Part shown: positions 6,544 to 9,039 of the stretch, piece after piece
Numbering within the stretch: position 1 is the first letter of the stretch
How the letters are laid out: each line of letters begins with the position of its first letter
Assembly: GCA_946481445.1 (NCBI GenBank)
Contig: CAMLOA010000048.1
Span: 1 to 9,039 of the forward strand
Direction: 5' to 3'
Source: an uncultured Devosia sp.
GTDB lineage: Bacteria; Pseudomonadota; Alphaproteobacteria; Rhizobiales; Devosiaceae
DNA length: 9,039 bases
The notes under the pieces: generated by a model
Seen by the model: only the letters and a program-made list of their open reading frames with translations
Database searches by the model: none
What the model was told of the DNA's origin: nothing
Position numbers and translations under genes: made by a program

Positions 6544-7346
6544 ACGCCGAAACTCTTGCGGCGACAGCCGCGCAGTCCACCGCGCCGGTCATCCTGGAAG
6601 CGCGCGGGCTCACCAAGCGCTATGGACGAGTCGTGGCGCTCGACAATGCCGATTTCGAGCTCAGGGCCGGAGAGATCCTTGCCGTCATCGGCGACAATGG
6701 CGCCGGCAAATCCACGCTGATCAAGGCCCTCTGCGGGGCCGTGATCCCTGATGGCGGCGAAATATTGCTCGATGGCCAGCCGGTGCATTTCCGCTCCCCG
6801 CTCGATGCGCGCAATGCCGGCATCGAGACCGTCTACCAGAACCTGGCGCTGTCGCCGGCCCTGTCCATCGCCGACAACATGTTCCTGGGCCGCGAATTGC
6901 GGAAGCCGGGAATCATGGGCCAGGTGTTCCGGCGGCTTGACCGTGGCGCCATGCAAAAGATGGCGCGCGACAAGCTCACCGAGCTGGGCCTGATGACCAT
7001 CCAGAATATCGGCCAGGCGGTCGAGACGCTGTCCGGTGGCCAGCGCCAGGGCGTGGCGGTTGCCCGTGCTGCGGCCTTCGGCTCCAAGGTGGTGATCATG
7101 GACGAGCCCACGGCTGCACTCGGCGTCAAGGAAAGCCGTCGCGTGCTCGAGCTCATCCTCGACGTGCGGCGGCGCGGCCTGCCGATCGTGCTCATCAGCC
7201 ACAACATGCCCCATGTGTTCGAGGTGGCCGACCGCATCCACATCCACCGGCTGGGGAAGCGGATCGCCGTGATCAACCCCAAGGACTATTCCATGTCCGA
7301 TGCGGTGGCGATCATGACCGGCGCCATGGCGCCGCCGGGAGCCTGA
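6540..7346 (+). CDS. frcA: ATPase subunit of the FrcBCA sugar ABC transporter
   Basis: Hydrolyses ATP at the inner face of the membrane to drive import through FrcC. It has 268 aa from the GTG at 6540, which overlaps the frcC stop in a GTGA junction; AGGAGG 8 bases upstream supports this start. All nucleotide-binding motifs are present: Walker A GDNGAGKST (51-59), Q-loop in VYQNLALSP (Q at 100), signature LSGGQRQG (164-171), Walker B VVIMDEPTAALG (184-195) and switch histidine LISHN (221). It is a single nucleotide-binding domain, as in rhizobial FrcA, unlike the double-domain ATPases RbsA, XylG and AraG of about 500 aa. It is the last transporter gene; a 40-nt palindrome starts 6 bases after its stop. 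Confidence 0.94.
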   Translation: MNAETLAATAAQSTAPVILEARGLTKRYGRVVALDNADFELRAGEILAVIGDNGAGKSTLIKALCGAVIPDGGEILLDGQPVHFRSPLDARNAGIETVYQNLALSPALSIADNMFLGRELRKPGIMGQVFRRLDRGAMQKMARDKLTELGLMTIQNIGQAVETLSGGQRQGVAVARAAAFGSKVVIMDEPTAALGVKESRRVLELILDVRRRGLPIVLISHNMPHVFEVADRIHIHRLGKRIAVINPKDYSMSDAVAIMTGAMAPPGA

Positions 7347-7352
7347 CCCTGG

Positions 7353-7392
7353 CCACCGCGTCATTCCCGCTTTCGCGGAAGTGACGCGGTGG
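7353..7392 (+). repeat. 40-nt intergenic palindrome after frcA (REP-like element or 3' hairpin)
   Basis: Arms of 18 bases (7353-7370 and 7375-7392) pair with only a T-G wobble and one C-A mismatch around the loop TTTC; the outer 11 bp, CCACCGCGTCA, are perfect. No T-run follows, so it is a poor intrinsic terminator. The core resembles the TCATTCCCGC...GCGGGAATGA palindromes dispersed between genes in many alphaproteobacteria (recalled, not searched). A small hairpin, CGGGC-AAAT-GCCCG, follows at 7410-7423. Together they separate the transporter genes from the dehydrogenase gene and may control mRNA processing. Confidence 0.7.
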
Positions 7393-7448
7393 GCTAGTAA
7401 TGGGTCAGCCGGGCAAATGCCCGCTCGACAGATTCCAGGAACACTTCC

Positions 7449-8498
7449 ATGACCAAAGTCCGCGCCCTCGTCCTCGAACGCCAGCACGAACTGGCCCTGC
7501 GGGACATCGATCTTCCGCTCGATGTCGCGCCGGGCATGGTCAGGATCGCCATCCATACGGTCGGCGTCTGCGGTTCCGACGTGCACTACTACACCCATGG
7601 CAAGATCGGGCCCTTCGTGGTGAATGCGCCCATGGTCCTGGGCCACGAGGCCGCCGGCACGGTGGTCGAAGTGGGGCAGGGGGTCACCCACCTCAAGGTC
7701 GGTGACCGGGTGTGCATGGAGCCGGGGATTCCCGATCCCAATTCCAGGGCCAGCCGGCTGGGCATGTACAATGTCGATCCGGCCGTGCAGTTCTGGGCAA
7801 CGCCGCCCGTGCACGGTGTGCTGACGCCCGAAGTGGTGCATCCGGCCAACTACACCTTCAAGCTGCCCGACAATGTGAGCTTTGCCGAGGGCGCCATGGT
7901 GGAGCCCTTCGCCGTGGGCATGCAGGCCGCCTACAAGGCAGGCATCAGGCCGGGCGATACTGCCGTGGTGCTGGGCGCCGGCCCTATTGGAACCATGGTG
8001 GCGCTGGCCGCCCTGGCCGGCGGCTGCGCCCGCGTGATCGTGGCCGACCTGGCCCAGCCCAAGCTCGACATTGCGGCGCAATACCAGGGCATCATTCCGG
8101 TCAATATCCGCGAGAAATCCATCGTCGAGGAGGTTGCACGGTTGACCGAAGGCTGGGGCGCCGATGTGGTGTTTGAGTGCTCCGGCTCGCCGCATGCCTG
8201 GAAGATTATCATGGATCTGCCCCGCCCCGGCGGCTGCATTGTCGTGGTCGGCCTGCCCGTCGACCCGGTGGCGGTGGATATTGCGGGGGCCTCGACCAAG
8301 GAATTGCGCATCGAGAACGTCTTCCGCTACGCCCACCAGTATGACCGCGCCATCGCCCTCATCGCCTCGGGCAAGGTGGACCTCAAGCCGCTGATTTCCG
8401 AAACCTTTGCCTTCGAGGATTCCAAGGCCGCATTCGATCGGGCGGTGGAGGCAAGGCCTGATGATGTGAAGCTGCAGATCAGGGTGGCCGCGGACTGA
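7449..8498 (+). CDS. D-xylulose reductase / xylitol dehydrogenase, zinc-type, NAD-dependent
   Basis: Likely oxidises xylitol to D-xylulose with NAD+ (EC 1.1.1.9), or a related polyol such as sorbitol. It has 349 aa, the normal length for the medium-chain sorbitol/xylitol dehydrogenase group. The catalytic-zinc ligands of the family are in place: C41 ([11 protein letters not shown]), H66 and E67 (GHEAAG), and E152 (MVEPFAVG). The Rossmann motif is GAGPIG at 176-181, and acidic D200 in [10 protein letters not shown] favours NAD over NADP. The four-cysteine structural zinc lobe is missing: the region after MEPGIP reads [14 protein letters not shown], as in the mesorhizobial putative xylitol dehydrogenase that this protein resembles strongly. 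The start at 7449 has AGGAA about 7 bases upstream. It lies 102 bp after frcA on the same strand, which suggests that the transporter imports a polyol. Exact substrate unproven. Confidence 0.92.
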   Translation: MTKVRALVLERQHELALRDIDLPLDVAPGMVRIAIHTVGVCGSDVHYYTHGKIGPFVVNAPMVLGHEAAGTVVEVGQGVTHLKVGDRVCMEPGIPDPNSRASRLGMYNVDPAVQFWATPPVHGVLTPEVVHPANYTFKLPDNVSFAEGAMVEPFAVGMQAAYKAGIRPGDTAVVLGAGPIGTMVALAALAGGCARVIVADLAQPKLDIAAQYQGIIPVNIREKSIVEEVARLTEGWGADVVFECSGSPHAWKIIMDLPRPGGCIVVVGLPVDPVAVDIAGASTKELRIENVFRYAHQYDRAIALIASGKVDLKPLISETFAFEDSKAAFDRAVEARPDDVKLQIRVAAD

Positions 8499-8501
8499 TC
8501 A

Positions 8502-8591
8502 GTGGGTCTCATCCTGGGCCTGTCGAAGCACGAGGTCGTGGCACGAGGCGGCCCGACCACGTGGTGCGACAAGCTCACCATGAGGTCTCAC
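8502..8591. repeat. 90-bp imperfect intergenic palindrome (dispersed-repeat type)
   Basis: The whole gap between the dehydrogenase stop and the SDR ribosome binding site is one long imperfect inverted repeat. The left half runs GTGGGTC-TCAT-TG-GC-TGTCG and the right half, read in reverse complement, runs GTGAGACCTCAT-TG-GC-TGTCG, with further pairing CACG.GGTCG towards the centre near 8546. The right arm contains GACAAGCTCACCATGAGG, a string I recall from intergenic palindromes in several alphaproteobacterial genomes. It likely forms a strong hairpin in the transcript. Not coding. Confidence 0.75.
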
Positions 8592-8610
8592 AGACTTTAG
8601 GGAGCACGAC

Positions 8611-9039
8611 ATGGACTTGAACCTGCGCGACAAGGTTGCCGTCGTTACCGGGGGTACGGTTGGCATCGGGCTGGCAGTGGCCAGGGGATTGGCGGCAGAG
8701 GGCGCGAACCTGGTGCTGGTGGGCCGCAACGGGGGGCGGGCCGAGGACGCGGCGGTCGAGGTCGCCCAGACCTACGGCGTCATCGCCACGGCCATCGCGG
8801 CCGATGTCGCCACGTCGGCAGGATGCGACGCGGTCATCAAGGGCACGGTCAAGGCCTTTGGCGGCGCCGATATTCTGATCAACAATGCCGGGACAGGCTC
8901 GAACGAGACCATTGCCGAGGCCGATGACGGCAAGTGGCAATATTACTGGGACCTGCATGTGATGGCCGCGGTACGCCTGGCGCGGGGCCTGGTGCCGACG
9001 ATGAAGCGGCGGGGCGGCGGGGTGATCCTGCACAACGCC
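8611..9039 (+). CDS. Short-chain dehydrogenase/reductase (SDR), N-terminal part only (cut by window edge)
   Basis: NAD(P)-dependent oxidoreductase of the classical SDR family. The first 143 codons are present and the frame is still open at the right edge. The start ATG at 8611 is preceded by AGGGAG at 8599-8604. The cofactor motif TGGTVGIG is at residues 13-20, an aspartate-valine pair (ADV) at 64-66, and the structural NNAG motif at 91-94. R39 at the end of the second strand (LVGRN) hints at NADP, but that is weak. The catalytic serine and the YxxxK pair would lie beyond the window, so activity cannot be judged. It follows the xylulose reductase gene by 112 bp on the same strand and probably serves the same polyol or sugar pathway, for example oxidising a second polyol or a sugar to its lactone. 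Confidence 0.9.
   Translation, partial: MDLNLRDKVAVVTGGTVGIGLAVARGLAAEGANLVLVGRNGGRAEDAAVEVAQTYGVIATAIAADVATSAGCDAVIKGTVKAFGGADILINNAGTGSNETIAEADDGKWQYYWDLHVMAAVRLARGLVPTMKRRGGGVILHNA

Noticed and set aside
6234..8336. A 700-codon open frame on the minus strand opposite frcC, frcA and the xylulose reductase gene
   Set aside because: Its translation is rich in His, Gly, Asp and Arg with no domain motif, and it lies opposite three genes with full family motifs. Long antisense frames are expected in DNA with G/C at most third positions.
1..9039. CRISPR arrays, tRNA or rRNA genes, insertion sequences, phage or defence genes
   Set aside because: No regularly spaced direct repeats, no cloverleaf or rRNA-like stretch, no transposase or integrase motif in any frame I read.

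Overview
The window looks like chromosomal DNA from a high-GC alphaproteobacterium, most likely a member of the Hyphomicrobiales (Devosia/Pelagibacterium-like or Rhizobium-related). The reasons are the strong G/C bias at third positions, an FrcB-FrcC-FrcA type sugar ABC transporter, a D-xylulose reductase very like the mesorhizobial one, and long intergenic palindromes of the kind scattered through such genomes. The taxonomic call is an inference from protein resemblance, not from a marker gene.

Left part (1-2717, minus strand): two neighbouring membrane c-di-GMP signalling proteins. One is cut by the left edge and only its N-terminus (first transmembrane helix plus start of a CHASE4-like sensor) is present. 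The second is complete (TM - CHASE4 - TM - GGDEF - EAL). Their N-termini align residue by residue at key points, so they look like an old tandem duplication.

Middle and right part (2762-9039): a sugar or polyol uptake and oxidation locus. A ROK-family transcription factor reads leftward. Facing it rightward are frcB (periplasmic binding protein), frcC (permease), frcA (single-domain ATPase), a zinc-type D-xylulose reductase/xylitol dehydrogenase, and the first 143 codons of a short-chain dehydrogenase cut by the right edge. The 301-bp divergent control region holds a striking 39-bp near-palindrome. Both of its outer arms read TTGACA outward, so each arm serves as a candidate -35 box for one of two divergent promoters; this is a natural site for ROK repression of both directions at once.

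The rightward genes look like one transcription unit modulated by RNA structure. Two tandem hairpins lie between frcB and frcC, frcC and frcA overlap by 4 bp, and long imperfect palindromes separate frcA from the xylulose reductase gene and that gene from the SDR gene. The transporter family name says fructose, but the two following dehydrogenases suggest a pentitol/hexitol substrate (for example xylitol). No sugar kinase gene is visible in the window.

I see no phage, insertion sequence, CRISPR, tRNA or rRNA, and no convincing undescribed multi-gene system. The most noteworthy items are the symmetrical divergent promoter/operator, the frcB-frcC hairpin pair, and the polyol context of an Frc-type importer.
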